Shown here one piece after another: positions 31,097-38,635 of a stretch of 38,635 nucleotides of DNA. The notes beneath the pieces are model-generated. The model saw nothing but the letters and a program-made list of their open reading frames with translations, had not been told where the DNA came from and made no database searches. The translations under genes were made by a program, and so were the position numbers. The stretch's first letter is position 1. The number at the start of each line of letters is the position of its first letter. The stretch covers positions 1 to 38,635 of the forward strand of contig CAIXNB010000070.1 of NCBI GenBank assembly GCA_903920695.1, written 5' to 3'. This DNA comes from an uncultured beta proteobacterium (lineage in GTDB: Bacteria > Pseudomonadota > Gammaproteobacteria > Burkholderiales > Burkholderiaceae_C).

Positions 31097-32191
31097 CTAT
31101 TGTTTGGCGCCCAGTGCCAATGCCGCGGCGCGTGAGGCTGCCAGCGTTTGCGGATCAGGCGCGTTCTGGGTCGGCCAGCCGGCCAGGTGCGTTTGCGTGA
31201 GTTCGCACAGCGCGCCGATCCACGCCGGGTCATCGTTGAGGCAGGGGATGTAATGGAATTGCTGACCGCCGGCCTGCAAGAATGCGGCGCGCCCTTCCAT
31301 ATTGATTTCTTCGAGCGTCTCAAGGCAGTCGCTGGTGAAGCCGGGACAAATTACATCGACGCGTTTGACGCCGGACTTTGCGAGCGCGATCAGGCTTGGT
31401 TCGGTATAGGGTTGCAGCCATTTGGCGCGACCCAGGCGCGACTGGAACGTGACCTTGTATTGGTCTGGCAGCAGCCCCAGCTGCGCGCCTAGCAGGCGCG
31501 CGGTCTTGAAGCATTCGCAGTGGTAGGGGTCACCCAGGTGAAGGCTGCGCTCGGGTATGCCATGAAAACTCATCACCAGTTGTTCCGGCCGACCGTTGGC
31601 CTTCCAGTAGGTCTCAATGCTCGCGGCGAGCGAGGCGATGTAGCCGGCGTCGTCGTGGTAGCGGTTGACAAAGCGCAGCTCGGGCAGGTTGCGAACCGTG
31701 GCGGCCCAGGCATAGACGGCGTCGAACAGGCTGGCCGTGGTGGTGGCGGAATACTGCGGATAGGCCGGCAGCACCAGCACACGCGTCACACCTTCGGCCT
31801 TGAGCGCGTCGAGCTGTTCGGCAATCGAAGTACTGCCGTAGCGCATGGCGTAACGCACGCGCACATCATGCCCGCGCTGCGCCATCCAGCCTTGCAGCAT
31901 GAGGGCCTGCTTCTCGGTCCATATCTTCAGGGGAGAGCCCTCGGGGGTCCAGATGCTGGCGTACTTGGCGGCCGACTTGGCGGGCCGAAACGGCAGGATC
32001 ACGCCGTGCAGGATCAGCCACCACAGCAGTCGCGGAATTTCGACCACGCGCGGGTCACTGAGAAACTCTTTCAGGTAACGGCGCACGTCCGTGGTCGTGG
32101 GCGAGTCGGGTGTGCCGAGGTTGCAGAACAGCACGGCGTTGCGCGCACTCTGGCCGTGCTGGAAAGGAGGTTCTGGTTTGAATGCGGTCAT
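31097..32191 (-). CDS. hemH: Ferrochelatase
   Basis: 364 residues. Inserts ferrous iron into protoporphyrin IX, the last step of protoheme synthesis. The N-terminal LFCNLGTPDSP segment, the metal-binding His in VMSFHGIPERS and the catalytic Glu in DCLETLEEINMEG identify the family, along with QSRLGRAKWLQPYT. Length is normal for proteobacteria. Several Cys near CECFKTA and VICPGFTSDC exist, but I do not see the C-terminal four-Cys iron-sulfur motif with confidence. The start ATG at 32191 has GGAGG close upstream (AAAGGAGGTTCTGGTTTGA is inside the gene, so the upstream signal is weak). No heme neighbours in the window. Confidence 0.95.
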   Translation of the reverse strand: MTAFKPEPPFQHGQSARNAVLFCNLGTPDSPTTTDVRRYLKEFLSDPRVVEIPRLLWWLILHGVILPFRPAKSAAKYASIWTPEGSPLKIWTEKQALMLQGWMAQRGHDVRVRYAMRYGSTSIAEQLDALKAEGVTRVLVLPAYPQYSATTTASLFDAVYAWAATVRNLPELRFVNRYHDDAGYIASLAASIETYWKANGRPEQLVMSFHGIPERSLHLGDPYHCECFKTARLLGAQLGLLPDQYKVTFQSRLGRAKWLQPYTEPSLIALAKSGVKRVDVICPGFTSDCLETLEEINMEGRAAFLQAGGQQFHYIPCLNDDPAWIGALCELTQTHLAGWPTQNAPDPQTLAASRAAALALGAKQ

Positions 32192-32265
32192 ACGCTATTT
32201 TCACGCATGATGGCCTGCGCTGTCCGGCCTAAGGTCAAGCCTCTTTCTTGCATTTTGTCTTGCCC

Positions 32266-32353
32266 TGTTCATTGCCGGCTCCGACCCGCAATCCATGCTT
32301 CGCGTGGCACTGGCAGAAGGCATGGATCCCCCGGATCGGAGTCCGGGATGACA
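32266..32353. repeat. Double-hairpin dispersed repeat, copy 2, with 27-bp insertion
   Basis: An 88-bp relative of the 15181-15236 unit. Shared blocks are CATTGC at the left, CCCGCAATCCATG (32285-32297) and GGATC ... GTCCGGGATGACA at the right. A 27-bp insertion (32298-32324) is bounded by CATG at 32294-32297 and 32321-32324. It fills the gap between ferrochelatase and the acylase gene; the rest of 32192-32399 shows no other feature. Confidence 0.72.
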
Positions 32354-32399
32354 AATGTGAGGCGGGGTGACAAATTGCATCAGCGCGTGGGCGAGAGCA

Positions 32400-34805
32400 T
32401 CAACGTGTTGGCGCCAGCGTCAGCGTGCTGTGTGTGTTGGCGGCAACATCGGCCTCGGCCAGATGTTGCGCCACATAGCCGCCGCTGATGAAAGTTTGTG
32501 CCTGATCCTTGTAATGGGCGTCAAACAGCACACCGCTCTGACCGATCGGGTTGATGCCGACCGCCTTGCCAGCGTCGGCAAAATCAATCACGCGCCGGGT
32601 TGATGGACCGTAGCTGACAGCCCAGGGCGCCGGACCGATGTTGCTGCCCAGGTTGTTGGGCAGTTCGCGCCCGCCCGGTGCCGCGAAGGGCCCGATATTG
32701 AACAGCTTGTCGAGCGGCTTTTGTGCCGCCAGCGGGTGGCCGTGCGTCAGCGTGTGGGCTTTGCCCCAGGTCCAGCCAGTACTGTCGGCACCCAGCGTGG
32801 TGCGCAGGTGCGAGAGCGTTGCGCGCCAGGCCTCTTTGATGGTGTCGGTCCGGCTCTCGACGGTCGGCGTGTTGCGGTTGTCCCACCACGGGGACGTTAC
32901 GTCGCTGACAAGACGCGGCAGGGCAAATTCCAGTGCCCGTGTGGCCAGCAGATTCTTGAACTGTACTTCGCCCATCTCGTCGGCCATGGCGGCGCGCGCG
33001 AGCTCGTAGACAAATTGGGTGTAGAGCGTGGTGGCAACGCTCTCGGTGTTTTGCTGGCCGTCCCAGCTTGCCAGCAATTGCAACAGGGCACGTTCGCCTG
33101 GATCGGTGACGACGCCCTGCAGCACGGGCAGTACCGGTTTGAGGATGCGTGCTGCGTAGTCGGTCTTGACGTCCAGCTGCAAGGCCTGACTGGCTTTGCT
33201 GTCCCATTTCACGCCAGGTTGTCGCAGGCGCTCGTCGAGCCGCTGCACGCGCTCGGGCACGCAGTAGTAGCCGGGAATTGCGACGCCATTGGGTGATCGC
33301 GGTTCATGGTTGGCAGAGACGATGTAGCCGCGTGCCGGATTGACTTCGTGCGGGTTCTCGCTGAAGGGGTAGAAGCCGAGTTTGTCGGCCTCGGGCAGGC
33401 TGCCATCCAGAATGAAGGACGGGTTCACGTTGGCCGGGCGGATCGGCAGCTTGGCGGCTGCCCACCAGCCGATGTCACCGCTGGCGTTGGCCCAGACCAC
33501 GTTCAACCCCGGGGCGTGGATCTTGCTGGCGGCCTGGCTGGCTTTGGCCGCTGTATCGGCGCGGTTGAGTTCATAAATGGCGTCCAGGATCGGGTTCTCG
33601 GTTTCGAGAAAAGCCCACCACATCGCGACTGGCGTCTTGCCCAGCAGAGTCGGGTAGGCATCGGTGATGATGGGGCCGTGCGGTGAGCGCCGCAGCGTGA
33701 GCTTGATCGGTGCCGCGCCCTTGACCACGATTGTTTCTTCACTGCTTTGCAGTTCCACCCATTGATCGTGGTACCAAATCTGGTTCGGATTGGCCGGGTT
33801 GGCTTTTTCGGCGATCAGGTCGATGTCGTCGTTTTCGAACATGGTCAGGCTCCAGCCGAACTGGCTGTTGTGGCCGAGCAGTGCGGTCGGCACGAGGCCC
33901 TGATGATGACCGTACAACTCGAAGCCCGGCGCTGACAGATGGGCTTCGTACCAGACCGAAGGTGCCGAGTAGGCAATGTGCGGGTCACCGGCGAGCATCG
34001 GTTTGCCGCTGGCCGTGCGACTGCCCGCGATCGCCCAGGCGTTGCTGCCCTCGTAACGCGGCAGACCGGCGTCGGCCAGCGCCTGTTCGCTGACTTGCGC
34101 CAACTGTGCCAGCACCTGCCAATCGGGCCGGTTCATCGCACTGCTGCCACTGGCTTGCAGCACACCCTCGGGGCGCGTGTCCAGATCAAAGGCTTTCAGG
34201 TAGGCGGCGCCGAGTTTGTCGCGCACGTAACTCAAGGCCGGCTCGGTGCGGAAGGTGGCGGCAAAACTGTAGGCCAGGTAACCGGTGACGGCAAAAGTGT
34301 CCTGCACGGTAAAGGGGCGCTTCGGGATGCCGATCAAGTCGAATTCCAACGGCGCCGGGTGCGTGGCCTGAAACTGGTTGATGCCGTCCAGGTAGGCGAT
34401 CAACGCCTTGGATGCGGGGCTCAACGGGTTCATTTTGGCGGCCGACTCCTGCGCGTGGGCGCGGATGCCGAGCGTGCGAAAGAGCCGGTCCACGTCGGCG
34501 AGTTTGGGACCCAGCACCTCGGCCAGTTCACCCTGCGCCAGGCGGCGCATCATCTCCATCTGGAACAGACGGTCCTGTGCCTGCACGTAGCCCAGCGCGC
34601 GGTACAGATCGGCTTCGTTTTCGGCCCGGATGTGTGGCACGCCGTGCTCGTCATAACGCACGCTCACGGGCGCGTGCAGCTGTTTGAGGCTCAGCGATCC
34701 CGAGCGTTGCGGCTGCTTGCTGTGCAGATACCAGGCGCTGCCCGCACCGCCGAGCAGCAACAGCACAGCGATTAGCAGGGCGACTAGCTTGAGGGCGCGT
34801 TTCAT
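32400..34805 (-). CDS. Penicillin acylase family (Ntn) amidohydrolase
   Basis: 801 residues; ATG at 34805 with AAGGAG 9 bases upstream. An N-terminal hydrophobic segment (about 6-27) acts as signal or anchor, so the enzyme should be periplasmic. The proenzyme layout is alpha chain (about 28-240), spacer, then beta chain beginning at S254 in YEGSNAWAIAG, the autocatalytic G-S cleavage site and N-terminal nucleophile. In the beta chain GDPHIAYSAPSVWYEAHL and the Asn in AWGNASGD-type ANASGDIGWW support the family. Members cleave penicillins, N-acyl-homoserine lactones or other acyl amides. Which applies here cannot be read, so quorum quenching is possible but not shown. Confidence 0.9.
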   Translation of the reverse strand: MKRALKLVALLIAVLLLLGGAGSAWYLHSKQPQRSGSLSLKQLHAPVSVRYDEHGVPHIRAENEADLYRALGYVQAQDRLFQMEMMRRLAQGELAEVLGPKLADVDRLFRTLGIRAHAQESAAKMNPLSPASKALIAYLDGINQFQATHPAPLEFDLIGIPKRPFTVQDTFAVTGYLAYSFAATFRTEPALSYVRDKLGAAYLKAFDLDTRPEGVLQASGSSAMNRPDWQVLAQLAQVSEQALADAGLPRYEGSNAWAIAGSRTASGKPMLAGDPHIAYSAPSVWYEAHLSAPGFELYGHHQGLVPTALLGHNSQFGWSLTMFENDDIDLIAEKANPANPNQIWYHDQWVELQSSEETIVVKGAAPIKLTLRRSPHGPIITDAYPTLLGKTPVAMWWAFLETENPILDAIYELNRADTAAKASQAASKIHAPGLNVVWANASGDIGWWAAAKLPIRPANVNPSFILDGSLPEADKLGFYPFSENPHEVNPARGYIVSANHEPRSPNGVAIPGYYCVPERVQRLDERLRQPGVKWDSKASQALQLDVKTDYAARILKPVLPVLQGVVTDPGERALLQLLASWDGQQNTESVATTLYTQFVYELARAAMADEMGEVQFKNLLATRALEFALPRLVSDVTSPWWDNRNTPTVESRTDTIKEAWRATLSHLRTTLGADSTGWTWGKAHTLTHGHPLAAQKPLDKLFNIGPFAAPGGRELPNNLGSNIGPAPWAVSYGPSTRRVIDFADAGKAVGINPIGQSGVLFDAHYKDQAQTFISGGYVAQHLAEADVAANTHSTLTLAPTR

Positions 34806-34859
34806 CGGCGGGTCTCCTTCATGATTTTTATCAGGCCAAGCATAGCAAGTTTGTCAAAT

Positions 34860-34947
34860 GGATTGCCACGCCTCGCTCGCAACGACGAAACCCTTGGCCT
34901 TCATTGCGAGATGCGTAGTCCGTATGCAGCGCAGCGCAATACGGGGT
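34860..34947. repeat. Dispersed intergenic repeat fragments
   Basis: Two common repeat types lie side by side between the acylase gene and hpnE. Reversed, 34861-34885 reads as the GTTGCGAGCGAGGCGTGGCAAT type (split into two motifs: TTGCGAGCGAGG and GCGTGGCAATCC). 34915-34947 is the GTAGTCCGTATGCAGC ... ATACGGGGT type, with stem CCGTAT (34920-34925) and ATACGG (34939-34944). Both patterns recur between genes in many proteobacteria. No gene is visible in 34806-35016. Confidence 0.6.
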
Positions 34948-35016
34948 CGGCAACATAGCGTTGTCCCCGCATTACACCTGCGGCTTCATGCGCGCTACAC
35001 ACGTGGTGACGACGGC

Positions 35017-36318
35017 TCATGGAGAGGAAAAATCCAGCGCTGCTACCGCCGCCACACCACTGCGCACGGCGCCCTCCAGCGTGGCCGGGTAGGGTCCGGC
35101 GACGTAATCGCCACAGGCCAGCAGAGCGGGCGCGATTCTCTGCGCCGGTCGCTGCAATCTTGGTGTGCAGGCGAAGGTGGCGTGCTTCTCCACGATGGTC
35201 TGCACCGGCTGCAGGTTGAGGCCCAGTTGTGCGCTGGCCTGACGCAGCACCTGCGTTTGCAGCGTTGCGCGATCCGCTTGGCTGGCGCTCACGACAAAGG
35301 CGAGCAGTCCTGGCGGCCCACCGAGCCGAGCGCGGTCAAACACAAACTGCGCCGGGAAAGTCGCATCTGAGCGCAAGGCCAGCATCGGCGAGCTCAGCCT
35401 GGCGCTTGGGTGCCACGCATAGACCGTGGTGATCGCTTCGAAACGCAGGGCCTGCGTGACAACGCAGCATCGCAGCATGGCTTGTGCCGTTGCTGCGTCG
35501 GCACTGGCGGCACTGCGGCTGAGCAGTCGCGCCGCTGCGCTGGCACTGGTGGCGACGATTACCGCGTCGAAAGACTCACCATCGACCTGCCAGTGCGGAC
35601 CTTGCGGCACCACTGTGTTGACGCGGGCCGCCAGACGCAGTTGCGCGCCACGCGCCAGCAGGTAACGCGCGCCGGCCGTCGGAAACAGCGCCGACAGATC
35701 GCACCGTGGCAGCAGCAGATTGGATGTACCAGCGCCGCCGAATAGCGCGTCCTGCATGACACGCAGAAAAACCTGCGCGCTGGCGTCTCGCGCCGGGGTG
35801 TTGAGGGCCGATACGCACAGCGGCTCGATCAGATCGCTCAGCACGCGCGGGCTTAAACCCTGGCACAACCGTGTAACCGATGCATTTACGTCGCAGGCAA
35901 ATCCTTGCCGGCGCCAACGCTCTGCCAGACGCAGCAGAGCCCACTTGTCGGCCCAGCGCCAGCCGCGTGCGCCGGCGATGGCGCCGAGCGCATTGAGCGG
36001 CGCCGGCCAGCGCGGGAACCGCAGGCCGCTGCCATCGGGGAAGCGCAGCGTCAGCGGCAGACGCAGCAGCGCGGTCTTGGGATCAACGCCGACCTGTTGC
36101 AGCAATCGCAGCGTCTCGCTGTAGGCGCCAATCAGGATGTGCTGGCCGTTGTCCAGTGTCAGCGGTGTGCCGTCGGGCAACTGACCGGCCACGGCTCGGG
36201 CGCGCCCGCCGACGGCATGCGTGGCTTCAAAGAGAACGACCGGGTGACCGGCAGCGGTGGCCGAAACCGCCGCCGCGATACCCGCCCAGCCGGCGCCGAT
36301 GACGGCGATCCGGCTCAT
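35017..36318 (-). CDS. hpnE: Hydroxysqualene dehydroxylase
   Basis: 433 residues from ATG 36318, which overlaps the hpnD stop (ATGA). An FAD-dependent amine-oxidase-fold enzyme that reduces hydroxysqualene to squalene. The dinucleotide-binding motif is at the N terminus: IAVIGAGWAGIAAA, then VVLFEATHAVGGRAR. The substrate-domain segment LDNGQHILIGAY (about 65-78) is characteristic of HpnE. A C-terminal FAD-contact segment is CGDYVAGPYPATLEGAVRSG (split at GPYPATLEG). An upstream in-frame ATG at 36354 would overlap hpnD further and is not needed. Last gene of hpnCDE. Confidence 0.93.
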   Translation of the reverse strand: MSRIAVIGAGWAGIAAAVSATAAGHPVVLFEATHAVGGRARAVAGQLPDGTPLTLDNGQHILIGAYSETLRLLQQVGVDPKTALLRLPLTLRFPDGSGLRFPRWPAPLNALGAIAGARGWRWADKWALLRLAERWRRQGFACDVNASVTRLCQGLSPRVLSDLIEPLCVSALNTPARDASAQVFLRVMQDALFGGAGTSNLLLPRCDLSALFPTAGARYLLARGAQLRLAARVNTVVPQGPHWQVDGESFDAVIVATSASAAARLLSRSAASADAATAQAMLRCCVVTQALRFEAITTVYAWHPSARLSSPMLALRSDATFPAQFVFDRARLGGPPGLLAFVVSASQADRATLQTQVLRQASAQLGLNLQPVQTIVEKHATFACTPRLQRPAQRIAPALLACGDYVAGPYPATLEGAVRSGVAAVAALDFSSP

Positions 36319-37154
36319 ATCCGGCCCAGCGCCTGCACCTTCCACGCCAGCCACAGCTTGCGCAAGGGCGTCAGGCTGATGCGCTGGTGCAGCACCTGGA
36401 ACTTGTCATGCTCGATTTCGGTGAGCAGCGTGCGGTAGATGCTGGCCATCATCAAACCGGGTTTTTGCGTGCGCCGGTCAGCCGCTGGCAGCAGCGCCAG
36501 CGCCTCGTTGTACAGGCCCTGGGCGCGGCGCGCCTGGAACTGCATGAGGGCGGTGAAGCGATCAGAGTAGACGCATTTGAGAATCTCATGGGCCTTGACG
36601 TCAAACTTCTGCAACTCGGTCATCGGCAGATAGATGCGTCCGCGCCGCGCATCCTCGCCGACGTCGCGGATGATGTTGGTCAGTTGCAGCGCCAGGCCGA
36701 GCTTGTGCGCGTACAAGGTCGTGCTGGTCTGCGTCTGGCCGAAGATGTTGGCTGCCACTTCACCCACGACGCCGGCCACGAGATGGCAATAGCGTTGCAG
36801 TCCGGGGTAGTCAAGGTAGCGGGTCTGGTTCAGGTCCATCTGGCAGCCTTCGATCACGGCTTGCAAATGCGCCTGCTCGATATGAAATTCGCTGGTCAGT
36901 GGCAAGAGCGCGTGCAGCACCGGGTGACTGGGTTGGCCGGCAAAGGCCTGCGCCACTTCCGCCTGCCACCAGGCCAGTTTGGAGGCGGCCACGCCGGGGT
37001 CCACGGCGTCATCCACCACATCATCGATTTCGCGGCAAAACGCATAGAACGCCGTGATAGCGGCGCGGCGCTTTTTCGGCAGGAACAGAAAGGCGTAATA
37101 GAAGCTGCTGCCCGAAGCGGCGGTCTTTTGCTGAACGTATTCTTGTGGCGTCAT
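36315..37154 (-). CDS. hpnD: Presqualene diphosphate synthase
   Basis: 279 residues. Joins two farnesyl diphosphates into presqualene diphosphate. The squalene/phytoene synthase fold shows both aspartate-rich motifs: EIDDVVDD (about 42-49) and NIIRDVGEDARRGRIYLP (about 160-178). The N-terminal SSFYYAFLFLPKKRRAAITAFYAFCR is typical of HpnD. Cytosolic, membrane-associated. 32 bp after hpnC and overlapping hpnE by 4 bp. Confidence 0.95.
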   Translation of the reverse strand: MTPQEYVQQKTAASGSSFYYAFLFLPKKRRAAITAFYAFCREIDDVVDDAVDPGVAASKLAWWQAEVAQAFAGQPSHPVLHALLPLTSEFHIEQAHLQAVIEGCQMDLNQTRYLDYPGLQRYCHLVAGVVGEVAANIFGQTQTSTTLYAHKLGLALQLTNIIRDVGEDARRGRIYLPMTELQKFDVKAHEILKCVYSDRFTALMQFQARRAQGLYNEALALLPAADRRTQKPGLMMASIYRTLLTEIEHDKFQVLHQRISLTPLRKLWLAWKVQALGRI

Positions 37155-37186
37155 GTAAAGGCGAGTTTAAAGGCGTTGCCGGCGCA

Positions 37187-38020
37187 TCAGTTCATACGCC
37201 AGGCGCGCCACAGCAGCAGCGGAAAATCGAAGGCGCCCAGGTGCACCCGTTGGCGCCAGCTCTCATGCCCGATGGCCTCAATCTTGTCGAGTATGCGCAG
37301 GCCGCCTTGTACCACCAGGCGCAGTTCCCAGCCGGCGCGCCCCGGAATGCGCAGTGCCAACGCTGCGCCTTGCGCCATCATGTCCCGGGCCTGGGCGACG
37401 CCGGCAGCGATCAGTGCGCAAGCGTTCGCGCAGGGACGGTCCGCCAGCAAATCGGCCTCAAGCACGGCATGCTGCTGCATGGCCTCTACGCTGGGATACC
37501 AGCGGTCACGGTGAACATCGGGCCCCAGGTCCTGCCAGAAGTTGATCAGTTGCAACGCGCTGCAGATCTGGTCGCTTTGTGCCAGAGAGACCGCGTCATC
37601 GATGCCGTACAGGTGCAGCAGCAGGCGCCCGACCGGGTTGGCCGAGCGCGTGCAGTAGTTCAGTAATTCAGCATCGGTCTGGTAGCGCTGGCCGCTGGCG
37701 CTGTAGCGCACGTCCTGCTCGAATGCGCTTAGCAGTTGCGCCAGCAGCGCAGGGGGCAGGGCGAAGACCTGTAGTACGCTGCGCAAGGGGTTGAAGATCT
37801 GCGGCCAGCGCCCGCTGTGCGGCGCTCCGCTGGTGATGGCGGCCAAGTCGGCGCGCAGTGCCGCGAGATCGGCCAGGCGTGCGGCGGGTGCGGCCTCGCC
37901 TTCATCGGCGATGTCGTCGGCATTACGGGCGAAGTGGTAGATCGCCGTAATCGCCGGGCGCAGCCGGGGCGGGCAGAGCCAGGAGGCGACCGGGAAGTTT
38001 TCGTAGTGGTCGATTTTCAC
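37187..38020 (-). CDS. hpnC: Hydroxysqualene synthase
   Basis: 277 residues from a GTG at 38020, chosen because family members begin a few residues before HYENFPVASWL. The frame is open to an ATG at 38062 (291 residues), but those 14 residues would overlap the predicted -10 and operator of the divergent efflux gene, and they do not look conserved. It converts presqualene diphosphate to hydroxysqualene. Squalene/phytoene synthase fold with motifs NADDIADE (about 33-40) and INFWQDLGPD (about 160). First gene of hpnCDE. No squalene-hopene cyclase is in the window. Confidence 0.9.
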   Translation of the reverse strand: MKIDHYENFPVASWLCPPRLRPAITAIYHFARNADDIADEGEAAPAARLADLAALRADLAAITSGAPHSGRWPQIFNPLRSVLQVFALPPALLAQLLSAFEQDVRYSASGQRYQTDAELLNYCTRSANPVGRLLLHLYGIDDAVSLAQSDQICSALQLINFWQDLGPDVHRDRWYPSVEAMQQHAVLEADLLADRPCANACALIAAGVAQARDMMAQGAALALRIPGRAGWELRLVVQGGLRILDKIEAIGHESWRQRVHLGAFDFPLLLWRAWRMN

Positions 38021-38041
38021 AAGGATTGACCGTGGCCCGAA

Positions 38042-38092
38042 TTGACAAGCCCAGCAAAGCATTTAGAATTAATAACCCCCTGGTCATTAATT
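38042..38092 (+). promoter_or_regulatory. Sigma-70 promoter with overlapping dyad operator for the efflux gene
   Basis: TTGACA at 38042-38047, 16-bp spacer, TAGAAT at 38064-38069 (6 of 6 and 5 of 6 consensus). A 26-bp dyad at 38067-38092 has outer arms AATTAAT and ATTAATT and inner ACC/GGT, with 10 of 13 pairs matching. It covers the -10 and the expected start near 38076, so a bound repressor would block the promoter. A TetR-family repressor is the usual partner for such genes, but none is encoded in the window. Confidence 0.7.
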
Positions 38093-38122
38093 TGATTCTC
38101 CGTCTCTGAAACGAATGCTGTC

Positions 38123-38635
38123 ATGACGTCTGTCGATTCCTTCAAGTTATTCTGTGCCCTGATTGTCTCTCTGACAGCGGCCGGCTTGACGGCCTGCTCC
38201 AAGCCGGCGCCGCCCGAGGAGCCGGTGCGTGCCGTCAAGCTGCTCACGGTCGGCGAGCAAAGTCTGCAGTCGGGCCTGGAGTTCCCCGGCGAAGTGCGCT
38301 CCCGCGTCGAATCGCGGCTTGGTTTTCGCGTTGCCGGCAAGCTCACGCAGCGCCCGGTCGAGGTCGGTCAGCATGTCAAGGCCGGGCAACTGCTGGCGCA
38401 GCTCGACCCGCAGGACTACCGTTTGGCGAGCGATGCCGCCCAGGCGCAGATGAACGCGGCCCGGATCAATCGTGATCTGGCCGGCGCCGACTTCAAGCGC
38501 TACAAGGAACTCAAGGCGCAGAACTTCATCAGCGGCACGGAACTCGATCGCCGTGAAGCCGGTCTGCAAGCGGCGCAGGCGCAACTGGAACAGGCGCAGG
38601 CGCAGCTCTCGGGCCAGCACAACCAGGCGAGCTAC
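38123..38635 (+). CDS. RND efflux membrane fusion (periplasmic adaptor) lipoprotein, cut at window end
   Basis: 171 codons are present with no stop before the window edge, so the gene is partial. The N terminus is a lipoprotein signal with lipobox LTAC (Cys25 as the lipidated residue; C-terminal neighbours SKP). Residues about 45-110 form the first half of the lipoyl/barrel-sandwich domain (EFPGEVRSRVESRLGFRVAGKL, split after RSRVE; VEVGQHVKAGQLLAQLDPQDY). From about 105 a long Ala/Gln-rich alpha-helical hairpin starts. It should link an inner-membrane RND pump to an outer-membrane channel and export toxic compounds. The pump gene is expected just past the edge. An earlier ATG at 38115 stops after three codons, so 38123 is the start. 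Confidence 0.93.
   Translation, partial: MTSVDSFKLFCALIVSLTAAGLTACSKPAPPEEPVRAVKLLTVGEQSLQSGLEFPGEVRSRVESRLGFRVAGKLTQRPVEVGQHVKAGQLLAQLDPQDYRLASDAAQAQMNAARINRDLAGADFKRYKELKAQNFISGTELDRREAGLQAAQAQLEQAQAQLSGQHNQASY

Noticed and set aside
1-38635. CRISPR arrays, rRNA, tRNA genes, transposases
   Set aside because: No regularly spaced repeats with unique spacers, no tRNA cloverleaf with CCA-end context, no rRNA conserved blocks and no transposase motifs were recognised.

Overview
The window reads as chromosomal DNA of a facultatively anaerobic, nitrate-respiring betaproteobacterium, most likely Burkholderiales and perhaps Comamonadaceae-like. The reasons are high GC coding sequence, two narK genes ahead of narGHJI and a PpiC-type peptidyl-prolyl isomerase, a cobalamin-dependent ribonucleotide reductase beside a small RNR-associated protein, hpnCDE, and dispersed intergenic repeats of a kind common in that order. 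The taxon is inferred from gene content only.

Layout. 1-1033 is an A-rich, lower-GC patch with a small membrane-anchored protein, a 9-bp phased repeat and a small DUF3693-like HTH protein; it looks like a remnant of a filamentous-phage-type element. 1061-3730 holds a CNNM/CorC-type membrane protein, a DUF218 (YdcF/ElyC-like) protein and a universal stress protein behind a probable FNR-type promoter. 3851-7400 holds nrdJ (minus strand) and, divergently, a small RNR-associated protein, with two NrdR-box-like sites 32 bp apart between them. 7394-20955 is the nitrate respiration block, all on the minus strand: narX, narL, narK1, a 542-aa narK with a central membrane insertion, narG, narH, narJ, narI and ppiC. 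A thiolase (20984-22171) and a hemerythrin-GGDEF cyclase (22304-23422) lie just upstream.

23528-31036 is a plus-strand unit: a sigma-54 enhancer-binding regulator, a 13-bp perfect dyad at its stop codon, an IHF-like site and a -24/-12 promoter, then a LIV-family ABC transporter (binding protein, two ATPases, two permeases) and an alpha/beta hydrolase in overlapping frames. The substrate is unknown. This is the best candidate for a little-described system. 31097-34805 (minus) carries ferrochelatase and a penicillin-acylase-family hydrolase. 35017-38020 (minus) carries hpnC-hpnD-hpnE, the three-enzyme farnesyl-diphosphate-to-squalene route that feeds hopanoids. The right edge cuts an RND-type membrane fusion lipoprotein gene that has a strong promoter overlaid by a dyad operator.

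Together the genes fit life across oxygen gradients: respiratory nitrate reductase with its sensor and transporters, an oxygen-independent RNR, a stress protein with an anaerobic-type promoter, and a hemerythrin-linked c-di-GMP enzyme. No rRNA, tRNA, CRISPR array or recognisable transposase was seen. Several intergenic regions carry palindromic dispersed repeats, and some sit inside operons where they could alter relative expression. All functional and regulatory calls are by reading alone, without database searches.
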